Assembly: GCA_050258555.1 (NCBI GenBank)
Contig: JBLMZA010000043.1
Location: forward strand, 13,794 to 77,793
Source: CAISDA01 sp050258555
Lineage (GTDB): Bacteria > Bacteroidota > Ignavibacteria > UBA10030 > UBA8401
Length of the DNA stretch: 64,000 nucleotides
Direction: 5' to 3'
The notes under the pieces were generated by a model. The model worked only from the letters and a program-made list of their open reading frames with translations, searched no databases and had not been told where the DNA came from. A program made the translations under genes and the position numbers. Below, one piece after another: positions 43,084 to 52,059 of the stretch; within the stretch, counting starts at the first letter, position 1; the number at the start of each line of letters is the position of its first letter.

Positions 43084-45354
43084 ATGACACCACACGACGC
43101 CGAACCGACGCCGAACCACCACTTCTCGGTTTACCAGTTCAGCCATCCGATTGCGGTGCGCCGAAGCGCTATCGCATTGATGATCGTGCTTGCCTGCGTT
43201 GCCCGCAGCGCGGGCGCGCTTCGTGCGAGTGCGTCGCTCGGTATGACGGTGCAGTGCGACCTCCCGTTCACGCCGATGTTTCCGGCGTTCATCCATTATT
43301 CGAGCGCTCGCGCCGTCGACCTCGCCTGCATCGATCCGTCGACGTCGCAGCTGGTCATTCTTAAAAACGACGGACACGGCGGCTTCGGAAGCCCCGTCGT
43401 GGCGGCGCGCATTGCCGATGCCGCCTCGATGACGACGGGCGATCTGAATATGGACGGCATCGATGATCTCGTCATCGTGCGACGCGAACAGCGGCAGATC
43501 GATGTGCTGTTAAGCTCGACAGCCGACTCGGCGTACACGCTCGTCCGATATCCCGTGAAATATTATCCCGAGCATGCGGTCATCGCCGATCTCAACAACG
43601 ACCGCATCCCCGACATCATCAGCTGCGGCCGCGTGTCTTCAGGCATCACGCTGCTGCGCGGGACAGGCAAGGGAACGTTCATGGAGGCGAAGGAATTGTT
43701 TCCCGACATCCCCGTGAGCGATGTCTACGTGCGGAAGCTCAACGGCGACCATTATCCGGACATCATTCTCTACAACTGGCTGGCGGGGGAGATGTCGTTT
43801 TCGATCGGCATGGGCGATCTGCAGTTTGCCGAGCAGACGCTGATGCCGTTTCAGAAGGATTCTTCCGGCATCGTCTTCATCAACAGCAACGGCGATGCCG
43901 TGACGGACTTTGCCATTGCGTCGAATGAACGAAACACGCTTCAAATTTACGAAGGCGACGGTCTGGGCTCCTATCATCCGCGGCAGGCGCTGTCGATGTC
44001 GATCAATCCGACGCGCCTGGAAGCGGTGCACATCCGCTCGAAGCAGAACGACGACGTGCTCGCCTCGAATGCGGAGAACGGCATGTTTTCGCTCTACCTC
44101 AACCGGGGCGACGGAACATACGACGACGAGATCCAGTTCGGCGGCAGCGAGGGCGTGCTGCTGACGGGCGATGTCGACGGCGACGGCCAGGAGGATCTTG
44201 CCTCGATCGCCGCGCGCGGACGCTCGATGCAGATCTATTACAACGGACAGAAAGCCGCGCAGACGATCCCGGACGGGGAAGGCGCGGTCTCCTATCCCGT
44301 GGGCAGGATCCCGCTTGCGCTTGCGGTGGGGGATTTCAACAACGACGGGCGGGATGACATCGCCGCGGCCAACACGGGAACGTCGACCGTGTCGCTCCTT
44401 CTTTCGGGAACATCTTCCATGTTCACGGGACAGCGGTCGTTCGAAACCGTCTCATCGCCGACCTCGATCCGTCTGTATGCCAGAAGCGACAGCTCGGTGA
44501 CATTCGTCTTCGCGCATGCGACGCGCTCGCGCGTGTCCGTGCTTTCGCTCGCCGAGCATGTCCGCAACAGCGGAGAGGCGGGCATCGAATCGCAGCTCTA
44601 CACGATCCCCACGGCGGAGCGCCCCGCGCTCATCCTTTCGGATCTCGCAGTGCAGAGAAAGTCGATCGAGTTCTATGTCGCATCGGGTTCGCCCCAGACA
44701 TCGCTGTCCTACTATCAGCAGGTGAAGGGAACAAAGTTCATCGAACGCAGCTTCAAGCCGATCATTCCGGCGAGGATCCTTGCCGGCGCTGTCACCGACT
44801 TCAACGGCGACGGGCGCCCGGACCTCGCCTATGTCTACGGGGACCAGTCGACGGGAAGAAATGTCCTGGGCATCACGTTCAGCGACACGACGGGCCAATA
44901 CCGCTCCAATACGCTTTCGTATGTGTTCCCCGACAGCGTCATGAAGCGGTGCGTCCTGTTGTTCGACGACTTCGACGGCGACGGACAGGCCGACTGTCTG
45001 CTAGCGCAGTCGCCGGCGAACACGCTTGGTGTGGCGCTCGGTACCGGAGGAGGCAAATTCCGCGGGATGCGCACGGTGGCGCGGGGGATGATCACCGGCG
45101 CCGAGCAGGTGCAGACGCTCGATTTCAACGGAGACGGGATCACCGACATTGCATTCATGGACGGATCGTCCTCCGAACTGTTTCTGCTGCTGGGCAGAGG
45201 CAATGGCACTTTCTCCGAGAAGCAGTTCATTCTCGATGTGCCGATCGACGGAGCATTCCGCTGCGCCGATATGAACCGGGACGGCGCGATGGATGTCGTC
45301 GTCACCGATCCGAAACGAAACATAGTGACCATTCAGTATGCGAAACATCGTTAA
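43084..45354 (+). CDS. Secreted FG-GAP/VCBS repeat protein
   Basis: 756 residues. Has a signal-like hydrophobic stretch (SAIALMIVLACVARSAGA, about 29-46) preceded by an unusually long N-terminus; a later start cannot be excluded. The remainder is a beta-propeller of FG-GAP/VCBS repeats with calcium-binding-type loops such as DLNMDGIDDLV, DVDGDGQEDLA, DFNNDGRDDIA, DFNGDGRPDLA, DFDGDGQADCL and DFNGDGITDIA. Predicted extracellular or surface protein. No type IX C-terminal module is present. Overlaps the following metalloprotease gene by 17 nt. Confidence 0.88.
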   Translation: MTPHDAEPTPNHHFSVYQFSHPIAVRRSAIALMIVLACVARSAGALRASASLGMTVQCDLPFTPMFPAFIHYSSARAVDLACIDPSTSQLVILKNDGHGGFGSPVVAARIADAASMTTGDLNMDGIDDLVIVRREQRQIDVLLSSTADSAYTLVRYPVKYYPEHAVIADLNNDRIPDIISCGRVSSGITLLRGTGKGTFMEAKELFPDIPVSDVYVRKLNGDHYPDIILYNWLAGEMSFSIGMGDLQFAEQTLMPFQKDSSGIVFINSNGDAVTDFAIASNERNTLQIYEGDGLGSYHPRQALSMSINPTRLEAVHIRSKQNDDVLASNAENGMFSLYLNRGDGTYDDEIQFGGSEGVLLTGDVDGDGQEDLASIAARGRSMQIYYNGQKAAQTIPDGEGAVSYPVGRIPLALAVGDFNNDGRDDIAAANTGTSTVSLLLSGTSSMFTGQRSFETVSSPTSIRLYARSDSSVTFVFAHATRSRVSVLSLAEHVRNSGEAGIESQLYTIPTAERPALILSDLAVQRKSIEFYVASGSPQTSLSYYQQVKGTKFIERSFKPIIPARILAGAVTDFNGDGRPDLAYVYGDQSTGRNVLGITFSDTTGQYRSNTLSYVFPDSVMKRCVLLFDDFDGDGQADCLLAQSPANTLGVALGTGGGKFRGMRTVARGMITGAEQVQTLDFNGDGITDIAFMDGSSSELFLLLGRGNGTFSEKQFILDVPIDGAFRCADMNRDGAMDVVVTDPKRNIVTIQYAKHR

Positions 45355-46930
45355 CTTCATCGGCATCGCGATGCTGGTGCTGTATGCCGCCGGACGTGCG
45401 CAGTCGCCCGCACCGGGAAAATGCACGACGTTCGACCGGTTTCGCACCGGTCTGCCCCCCGGCATCAGCGCGAAAGTGACCGAGGAGCGTCCCGATCTCC
45501 AGACGAGCATCCTCAGTCCCCGGAAGCATTTCCGCATCCATTTCGACACGACGGGCATCAATACGCCGGCGTTCGTGACGACGCAGGGGGCGAGAATCGA
45601 AGGCACGGCCCGGCAGTTTGCCGATACCACCGCGAAGATTTTCGATTCGGTGTGGACGGCGGAAATCGGGACGATCGGTTTTGCCGCTCCGCCTTCCGAT
45701 CTGGGGCTGGGAGGAGGGGACGAATACGATGTGTACATTCTCGATCGCGGAGCGAATAATTTCGGTGAGACGATGTGGGATCCGAATGCGCCGCTGTCTT
45801 CCACAACGGCGGCTCCGCGCTTCGCCTCGTACATCAACATCGACAACGATTTCGGAAGCGGCTTTCGCACGATGGGGCTTGCCGGCGTGATGAGCACGGC
45901 CGCGCACGAGTTCCATCATGCCATACAGATCGGCGGCTACGGCATCTGGTACAGCGATCTGTATTTTTACGAGCTTTCCGCCGAATCGATGGAACCGACC
46001 GTCTTTCCCGTGTCGAAGGATTACATCAACGACGTCGGCACGTATTTCCGGAACATCGACAACATATCGCTCTACACGTCGAATGCGACATACAGCGGAT
46101 ACGAGCGGGCCATCTGGGGCGTCTTCCTCATGCGGCGCTACGGAACCGGCATCATGCGCGAGATCTGGGAGGCGGTTGCCGCGGCGAAGCCGGTGCCGGC
46201 CATGAAGACCGCGCTTGAAAAGCGCGGCACGTCGCTGACGAAGGAATTTTCCGAATTCTGTTTCTGGAATTACTATACGGGATGGCGCGCCGATACCACA
46301 CGGTTCTATGCCGATGCGCATCTCTTTCCGGTGGTGGCCATGCGCGCGCGCGAAACGCTTCACACGCAGCCCATCACGTTCCAGTACGCCTGCAGGGGAT
46401 TCGGCGTGAATTATCTCGAGGTGCAGAATCCTCCCGACACGGCCGCGTTCATCGTCGCCAACACGAACATGGATGATGCGCTCGGCGCGCAGTCCGGCCA
46501 GTACGGCTATCAGGTGCGCGTATCGGCCGGCGCCGGCAATGGCGGCACGCAGCTCTCGAACGGGATGTACGCCGACTTCACCGTCTCCGATCCGGGGAAC
46601 TGGAAATATCTGCCGCTGGCCGGCCAGGCTCCTGCTTCGGTGAGTGCTGCCGCATGTTTTCCGAATCCGTTCAATCCGTCGACATCATCGCTCTACATCA
46701 GCCTGACGAGGGAGCAGGCACTGCAGACGACGCGCACGCTGAATGTGTATTCGGCTTCCTACGACTGCGTGTATTCGGGAAGCGTGCCGAGGCAGTCGTT
46801 CAACGGCGCGCAGTACGCCGTGTGGGACGGAAAGACATCGCAGGGCGGATTGTGCGCCACGGGAGTGTATCTCTACGTGCTCACATCCGGCGGCACAACC
46901 ATGAAAGGAAAGTTTGCGGTCATACGATGA
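45338..46930 (+). CDS. Secreted zinc metalloprotease-like protein with T9SS signal
   Basis: 530 residues. Signal peptide (IVNFIGIAMLVLYAAGRA), a zincin-like domain with HEFHHAIQ (His190, Glu191, His194), and a downstream ELSAESMEPTVFP that may supply the third ligand Glu. It resembles the MXAN_6640 putative metalloprotease family. A type IX C-terminal module (CFPNPFNPSTSSLYIS to the end) directs it outside. It overlaps the FG-GAP gene upstream and ccmA downstream (ATGA), so a secreted protease is translationally coupled to cytochrome maturation genes. Confidence 0.85.
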   Translation: MRNIVNFIGIAMLVLYAAGRAQSPAPGKCTTFDRFRTGLPPGISAKVTEERPDLQTSILSPRKHFRIHFDTTGINTPAFVTTQGARIEGTARQFADTTAKIFDSVWTAEIGTIGFAAPPSDLGLGGGDEYDVYILDRGANNFGETMWDPNAPLSSTTAAPRFASYINIDNDFGSGFRTMGLAGVMSTAAHEFHHAIQIGGYGIWYSDLYFYELSAESMEPTVFPVSKDYINDVGTYFRNIDNISLYTSNATYSGYERAIWGVFLMRRYGTGIMREIWEAVAAAKPVPAMKTALEKRGTSLTKEFSEFCFWNYYTGWRADTTRFYADAHLFPVVAMRARETLHTQPITFQYACRGFGVNYLEVQNPPDTAAFIVANTNMDDALGAQSGQYGYQVRVSAGAGNGGTQLSNGMYADFTVSDPGNWKYLPLAGQAPASVSAAACFPNPFNPSTSSLYISLTREQALQTTRTLNVYSASYDCVYSGSVPRQSFNGAQYAVWDGKTSQGGLCATGVYLYVLTSGGTTMKGKFAVIR

Positions 46931-47595
46931 CAACACTGTGTTTTGAAGCAAAGGACATCACGAAAGAGTTCAACCGGAAGCGCATCGTCGAGCACATCTC
47001 GTTCGAACTGCACGAGCGCCAGTCGCTCGCTCTGGTCGGACGGAACGGGGCGGGCAAGTCGACCGTCGCGAAAATTCTCTGCGGCCTTCTGTCGCCGACG
47101 CGCGGCACGGTCGCGCTCACGGTCGACGGCGCGCAGGCGGCGTACCCTTCGGCCATGTATCCGCATCTCGGATTTGTGGCGCCCTACATCAATCTCTACG
47201 ACGAGTTCACGGGATACGAGAACCTTCGGCTTTGCGCGCGGATGCGCGGCATCGGAGTTGAGGGCGGGGACCGCAGCGAGATGCTGCTGAAGCAGTTCAG
47301 CCTGTACGAAAAACGGCATGACGAGCTCCGCACGTATTCTTCCGGCATGAAGCAGCGCCTCAAATACTGCGCGGCCCTTCTGCATGCGCCTGCGCTGCTG
47401 GTGCTGGACGAGCCGTGCGCGAATCTTGACGAGGAAGGCATACGCGTGGTGCGCACGGTGATGACGCGCCAGAAGGAGTCCGGCATCCTGATCATCGCCA
47501 CCAACGACCGGGATGATCTTGCCTATGCCGACTCGATCGTGACGGTCGAGAGGGCGGGCGCGGCGGCGGTCCCGCCGGAAGGAGGCCGCGCATGA
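46927..47595 (+). CDS. ccmA: Heme exporter ATPase CcmA
   Basis: 222 residues. ABC ATPase of the CcmABCD complex that frees holo-CcmE. Walker A GRNGAGKST (38-46), signature YSSGMKQRLKYC, Walker B ALLVLDEPCANLDEEG. Assigned CcmA because ccmB follows at once with ATGA overlap and ccmC, ccmE and ccmF come next. Confidence 0.93.
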   Translation: MTTLCFEAKDITKEFNRKRIVEHISFELHERQSLALVGRNGAGKSTVAKILCGLLSPTRGTVALTVDGAQAAYPSAMYPHLGFVAPYINLYDEFTGYENLRLCARMRGIGVEGGDRSEMLLKQFSLYEKRHDELRTYSSGMKQRLKYCAALLHAPALLVLDEPCANLDEEGIRVVRTVMTRQKESGILIIATNDRDDLAYADSIVTVERAGAAAVPPEGGRA

Positions 47596-48266
47596 ACACG
47601 TTTCTGAAAAGCGCCTACGTGCTCGTGGAAAAAGAAATCCTGTCCGAATTCAGGACACGCTATGCGCTCAATGCGCTCATGATGTTCGTCATCACGACGC
47701 TCTCGATCATCCTCTTCTCGCTCGGAGGCGAAACGGTGTCGAGCGACGTGCTCTGCGGACTGCTGTGGATCGTCATTTTCTTCAGCGCCATGTCGGGCCT
47801 GTCCCGTTCGTTCGTGGCCGAAGAGGAGCGCGGCACGGTCATGACGCTTCAGCTGCTGACGCACCCGTCGGCGGTCTTCGCCGGAAAGCTCGTGTATAAT
47901 ATCATACTGGCCCTGGCGCTCGATCTCTTCATCGGGCTGGCCTACCAGGCGGTCGTGCCCGATTTCATGATCAGAACACAGTCCATCTTCTGGCTCGCGA
48001 TCGTCATGGGAAGCATCGGACTGGCGAGCGCATCGACCATCCTTGCGGCCATTATCGCGAAAGCCAACACGAAGGGAACTCTTTTCCCCGTCCTGGCATT
48101 TCCAATTTTGTTACCGCTGCTTCTGACCGCGATCAACGCAACAAAACTCTCCGCCGACGGCGCGTCGTTCATCGAGGCGCTGCAGGAATTCCAGATCCTG
48201 CTTTCGTTTTCCGTCGTCGTGATCACGGTCTCGCTTGTACTCTTTGAATACGTTTGGAAAGACTAA
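47592..48266 (+). CDS. ccmB: Heme exporter permease CcmB
   Basis: 224 residues, six predicted membrane helices. The N-terminus (VEKEILSEFRTRYALNALMM) and FVAEEERGTVMTLQLLTHPS are CcmB-typical, as is LFPVLAFPILLPLLLTAI. Partner of CcmA and CcmC in the inner membrane. Overlaps ccmA by ATGA; 21 nt separate it from ccmC. Confidence 0.94.
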   Translation: MNTFLKSAYVLVEKEILSEFRTRYALNALMMFVITTLSIILFSLGGETVSSDVLCGLLWIVIFFSAMSGLSRSFVAEEERGTVMTLQLLTHPSAVFAGKLVYNIILALALDLFIGLAYQAVVPDFMIRTQSIFWLAIVMGSIGLASASTILAAIIAKANTKGTLFPVLAFPILLPLLLTAINATKLSADGASFIEALQEFQILLSFSVVVITVSLVLFEYVWKD

Positions 48267-48287
48267 CATCAGAAAGGATCTCACGTC

Positions 48288-48998
48288 ATGTCAATGCGGC
48301 CGGGCAAAATATTCCTCTCGCTGTGGATTACAGCGGTGATCGTGTTCGGATTTGCCATGCCTATGGTTCCGGAGCCTCAGCACTGGTACGAACTTCCGCT
48401 GATTCCCGGGCTCGAGGAAAAATCGCGCAATATCATCTTCCATGTGCCGATGGCCTGGACGACCGTGGTGGCGTTCGTCGTCTCGGTCATTTTCAGCATC
48501 CGCTATCTGAAAACGAAGCATTACATGGAGGAAATCAGGGCCGTGGCGGCGGCGGGACTGGGAACGATGTTCTGCATCCTGGCGACGGCCACCGGCTCGC
48601 TGTGGGCGAAATTCAACTGGGGTTCGTTCTGGAACTGGGATCCCCGTGAAACTTCAATCTTCATTTTGCTGTTAATCTATAGTGCATACTTCGCGTTGCG
48701 CTCGGCGATCGATAACGAGGAAAAACGCGCAACACTCTCGTCTGTTTATGCCATTATTGCAGGTGTCACAGTGCCGTTTTTCATCTTCGTCATGCCGCGC
48801 ATCATGTCGGGACTCCATCCCGGGTCGAAAGGCGATGAAATGGGGTCCGCCCCCGTGGCGCAGCTCCACATGCCGCCCAATATGCTCGTGCTCTTTCTCG
48901 CATCAATCTTCGGCTTCACGATGTTCTTTTTCTGGATGTATGATCTGAAAGTGCGGTCTCTCGTGCTCGAACACAAACAACACATGTCGGCTCAATAA
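48288..48998 (+). CDS. ccmC: Heme-handling protein CcmC
   Basis: 236 residues, six membrane helices. The periplasmic Trp-rich heme-binding motif is WGSFWNWDPRETS, flanked by the conserved His residues in IIFHVPMAW and QLHMPPN. It delivers heme to CcmE. AAAGGA upstream. The C-terminus is short and cytosolic. Confidence 0.94.
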   Translation: MSMRPGKIFLSLWITAVIVFGFAMPMVPEPQHWYELPLIPGLEEKSRNIIFHVPMAWTTVVAFVVSVIFSIRYLKTKHYMEEIRAVAAAGLGTMFCILATATGSLWAKFNWGSFWNWDPRETSIFILLLIYSAYFALRSAIDNEEKRATLSSVYAIIAGVTVPFFIFVMPRIMSGLHPGSKGDEMGSAPVAQLHMPPNMLVLFLASIFGFTMFFFWMYDLKVRSLVLEHKQHMSAQ

Positions 48999-49024
48999 CG
49001 GAATACTAGACGAACGAGGATATT

Positions 49025-49159
49025 ATGCTGATGGATTTTCTGGAAAAGAACCAGCTCTACATCGCGATGCTGGTCGTGCTCATCAACTGGGTCGGAATTC
49101 TCTTTTATCTCTTCCGCCTCGACTCTAAAATCACAAAACTCGAAAAAACACAACGCTGA
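49025..49159 (+). CDS. ccmD: CcmD-like small membrane protein
   Basis: 44 residues: a short N-terminus, one membrane helix (IAMLVVLINWVGILFYLFRL) and a charged C-terminal tail (DSKITKLEKTQR). Size, topology and position between ccmC and ccmE match CcmD, which helps release holo-CcmE. The sequence of CcmD is poorly conserved, so the call rests on context. ATG 49031 is an alternative with better Shine-Dalgarno spacing (GAGGA upstream). Confidence 0.8.
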   Translation: MLMDFLEKNQLYIAMLVVLINWVGILFYLFRLDSKITKLEKTQR

Positions 49160-49173
49160 ACAGGAACAAGGGA

Positions 49174-49563
49174 ATGAATATCAAGATCATCATCGCTGCG
49201 GTCGTCATTGTCGGAGCCCTCATCTTCGGTGCGATGTCGTTCGTTGAAAGCAACGTCGAATACACCGATTTTGCGCGCGCCGAAGTCGTGAAGAAAAAGG
49301 TGCAGGTCAAGGGCACATGGGTGAAGGAAAAACCGGCGGCCTTCGATGCGGCGCAGGGGCAGTATACGTTTTTCATGAAGGATGACAACGACAAGGAAGT
49401 GAGGGTGGTGCTTGACGGCGCAAAGCCGAACAACTTCGACATCGCGACCAGCATCGTTGCGAAGGGACGCTTCCAGGGCGGGGAGTTCCACGCCTCCGAG
49501 ATTCTGACGAAATGTCCTTCGAAGTATAACGGCGATTCGACCGCCGTCAAAAAATCATTGTAG
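49174..49563 (+). CDS. ccmE: Heme chaperone CcmE, CxxxY variant
   Basis: 129 residues. N-terminal membrane anchor (IIIAAVVIVGALIFGAMSF) then an OB-fold periplasmic domain (KKVQVKGTWVK; YTFFMKDDNDKEVRVVLDG; SIVAKGRFQGGEFHASEIL). Classic CcmE binds heme through His in HxxxY; here the motif is CPSKY, with Cys114 and Tyr118. The CxxxY form defines the variant Ccm system known from Desulfovibrio and archaea, which lacks CcmG and CcmH. No such genes follow ccmF here. Confidence 0.9.
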   Translation: MNIKIIIAAVVIVGALIFGAMSFVESNVEYTDFARAEVVKKKVQVKGTWVKEKPAAFDAAQGQYTFFMKDDNDKEVRVVLDGAKPNNFDIATSIVAKGRFQGGEFHASEILTKCPSKYNGDSTAVKKSL

Positions 49564-49623
49564 CGGGCGCGCGGCCGCCGAGCCGGCGTGCACATACGGC
49601 CACCATCCGAGTGAGGAATCTGT

Positions 49624-51942
49624 ATGGCGGGAGCGTTCATCATCAGGCTTGCGTTTGCATCATCCGTTTTCTCCGTTCTTTGTTACTTCTTCTCATTCCG
49701 GAACTCCGCCGCACGGCTTGCCTCGTACGGAAGAATGTTCTATGCGGCGGCGGCGGCGGGCATCATCGCCGCTGCGGGCGTGCATGTCTACAATATCGTC
49801 ACGCATCAGTTCCAGTACTACTACGTGTGGAATCACAGCTCGACCGATCTGCCGCTTCCGCTCTTGGTGTCGACGTCGTATGCCGGGCAGGAGGGAAGCT
49901 TCCTGCTCTGGGCGTTCTACACGGGCATTCTCGGATTCTTCCTCTCGCGCTACGCGCTCCGCAAGCACTATGAAGCGGAACTCATGATCGTCTTCGGATC
50001 GATCTTCTCCTTTCTTCTGCTGATGCTCATCGTCAAGGATCCGTTCGCGATGATCTGGGACGTCTTTCCGAACGAACTGATACACACGGGCATCGTGCCT
50101 CCCAATCTGAATTTTCAGTGGCTTGACCGCGCCAAAGGCCTCTGGGCGCAGGTGCCGGTCGAAGGCAAGGGCCTGAATCCGTTATTGCAGAACTACTGGA
50201 TGGTCATCCATCCACAGGTGCTCTTCATCGGCTTCACCGCGATGTCGGTGCCGTATGCCTACGCCGTGGCCGGCATGCTCAAGCGCGATTACGTGAGCTG
50301 GGTGCGCGTTGCGGCGCCGTGGACGATCTTCGGCGCGATGGTGCTCGGCACGGGCATCATCATGGGCGGCTACTGGGCCTACGAGACATTGGGCTGGGGC
50401 GGTTTCTGGGGATGGGATCCGGTCGAAAATTCCTCTCTTGTTCCGTGGCTTGTATGCGTGGCATCGATCCACACGATGCTGTCGCAGCGCAGAAGCGGCG
50501 CATTCATCAAGACGAATTTCGTCCTGAGCATGCTCTGCTTCGTGATGGTGCTGTATTCGACGTTCCTCACCAGAAGCGGCGTTTTGGGCGACACCTCGGT
50601 GCACTCGTTTGTCGACGCCGGCATGTGGGTGTACTGGATGCTGCTGGCGGTCATCGTCGTTGCGGCTGCGGCCGGATTCGGTCTCTTTGCCGCGCGGTGG
50701 AAGGAAATGCCGGCGGTGCCGGTCGAGCATTCATTCTTCTCGCGGGAGTTCGCGCTCTTTCTCGGCGCATCGGCCCTGGTCTGCGCTTCGGCCTTCATCG
50801 CCGTCGGCACATCGGCGCCGCTCATTACGGGACTGCTCGAAGGCAAGCCCTCGGCTGTCGATCCCTCGTTTTATGTGACCACCACGCTGCCGCTGGGCAT
50901 CGCCGTGGCGCTTCTGGCCGGCATCGGTCAGATGCTGTGGTGGAAGCGGACCACGCCGAAAGACCTGCTCGACAATCTGCTGCTTCCGTTCGTGCTGGCC
51001 TCGCTTCTCACGGTCGCCGCCATCGCCATCGGCGCGCACCATGTTTCGATGATCGTGTTCATCCTCGTGTCCTCGTTCGCGCTCTTTGCCAATGCCGCGA
51101 TCGGCTGGAAGATCATGAAGGGGAATCCGAAGCTTGCCGGCGGATCGCTCGCGCATATCGGCATCGCGCTCATGTTCCTCGGTTTTGTCTCCTCCGCGAA
51201 ATACGACGAGAAGCAGACCGTCTCGCTCGAACAGGGCCGGACGGTCTCATCGATGGGATACACGATGAAATACGTGGGGTATCATCCGCTCGAGCGCGGA
51301 CGCTACGCCTTCACCGTCGAAGTCGAGCGCAACGGAAGGAAGTTCACCGTCGAGCCGGTCATGTTCGAATCGCAGGAAATGGGCGGGCTCATGCGCAATC
51401 CCGATATCATCAATCTGATCACGAAGGATTTTTATCTGGCGCCGCTTTCGTTCGAGACACCTCCCGAGGTGAACGAACAGGAAGTGACGATGAAGACGAA
51501 TGAACCGGCCGACGCGCACGGAATCCGCATCATCTACCGGGGATACGAATTCAGCCAGTCGGACCAGGGCAACCGCGTCGCCGCCAATATCGACGTGCTC
51601 AAGGACGGAAAGATCCTCCGCATCCGGCCCGTGATGCAAAACCGCCGCGGTGAAGTCGAATATGTGCCGGCTTCCATTCCCGGCACGAACATGTCGCTGG
51701 TGATCAAGAGCATGACGCCGAACCGGCAGGATGCCTCGCGCTCGACGATGACGCTCGGCGTGCAGACGCCGATTGACCCCTCGGCGCCGAAGAAGCCGGA
51801 TACGTTCATCGTCGAAGCGACGGTGAAGCCCCTGATCAATCTCGTCTGGATCGGGACCTTTGCGCTCGTGGGAGGATTTCTGATAACAATCGTGCGCCGC
51901 GCGCTGGAGAATAAACAGGCATCGGTTTCCGTCCGGCACTGA
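49624..51942 (+). CDS. ccmF: Cytochrome c heme lyase subunit CcmF
   Basis: 772 residues. Multi-helix membrane protein with the WWD heme motif GGFWGWDPVENSSLVPWLV and conserved Met/His-rich loops. It ligates heme from CcmE to apocytochromes. It is longer than typical CcmF (about 650 residues), with a large soluble periplasmic domain near 515-740 (ENKQ at the very end). In the absence of CcmH and CcmI it may perform more of the ligation itself; this is inference. Confidence 0.94.
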   Translation: MAGAFIIRLAFASSVFSVLCYFFSFRNSAARLASYGRMFYAAAAAGIIAAAGVHVYNIVTHQFQYYYVWNHSSTDLPLPLLVSTSYAGQEGSFLLWAFYTGILGFFLSRYALRKHYEAELMIVFGSIFSFLLLMLIVKDPFAMIWDVFPNELIHTGIVPPNLNFQWLDRAKGLWAQVPVEGKGLNPLLQNYWMVIHPQVLFIGFTAMSVPYAYAVAGMLKRDYVSWVRVAAPWTIFGAMVLGTGIIMGGYWAYETLGWGGFWGWDPVENSSLVPWLVCVASIHTMLSQRRSGAFIKTNFVLSMLCFVMVLYSTFLTRSGVLGDTSVHSFVDAGMWVYWMLLAVIVVAAAAGFGLFAARWKEMPAVPVEHSFFSREFALFLGASALVCASAFIAVGTSAPLITGLLEGKPSAVDPSFYVTTTLPLGIAVALLAGIGQMLWWKRTTPKDLLDNLLLPFVLASLLTVAAIAIGAHHVSMIVFILVSSFALFANAAIGWKIMKGNPKLAGGSLAHIGIALMFLGFVSSAKYDEKQTVSLEQGRTVSSMGYTMKYVGYHPLERGRYAFTVEVERNGRKFTVEPVMFESQEMGGLMRNPDIINLITKDFYLAPLSFETPPEVNEQEVTMKTNEPADAHGIRIIYRGYEFSQSDQGNRVAANIDVLKDGKILRIRPVMQNRRGEVEYVPASIPGTNMSLVIKSMTPNRQDASRSTMTLGVQTPIDPSAPKKPDTFIVEATVKPLINLVWIGTFALVGGFLITIVRRALENKQASVSVRH

Positions 51943-52014
51943 CGGGCTGCGTGCACTCTTCAGGAAATATTTTTATATTGGTGCATGGCAAATCTGTGCG
52001 GACTGTATCATCGA

Positions 52015-52044
52015 GGCCGGACGCTGTCGTCCGGCCATTTTTTA
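52015..52044 (+). terminator. Terminator after ccmF
   Basis: GGCCGGAC (52015-52022) pairs with GTCCGGCC (52029-52036) over a 6-nt loop, followed by ATTTTTTA. It lies 16 nt before the next start codon, so it could also act as an attenuator for that gene. Confidence 0.85.
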
Positions 52045-52059
52045 TTTCTTCGGAGCCCC

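Noticed and set aside
51985..52059. 25-residue N-terminal extension of the polysaccharide deacetylase
   Set aside because: It would translate the ccmF terminator hairpin and place the signal peptide internally.
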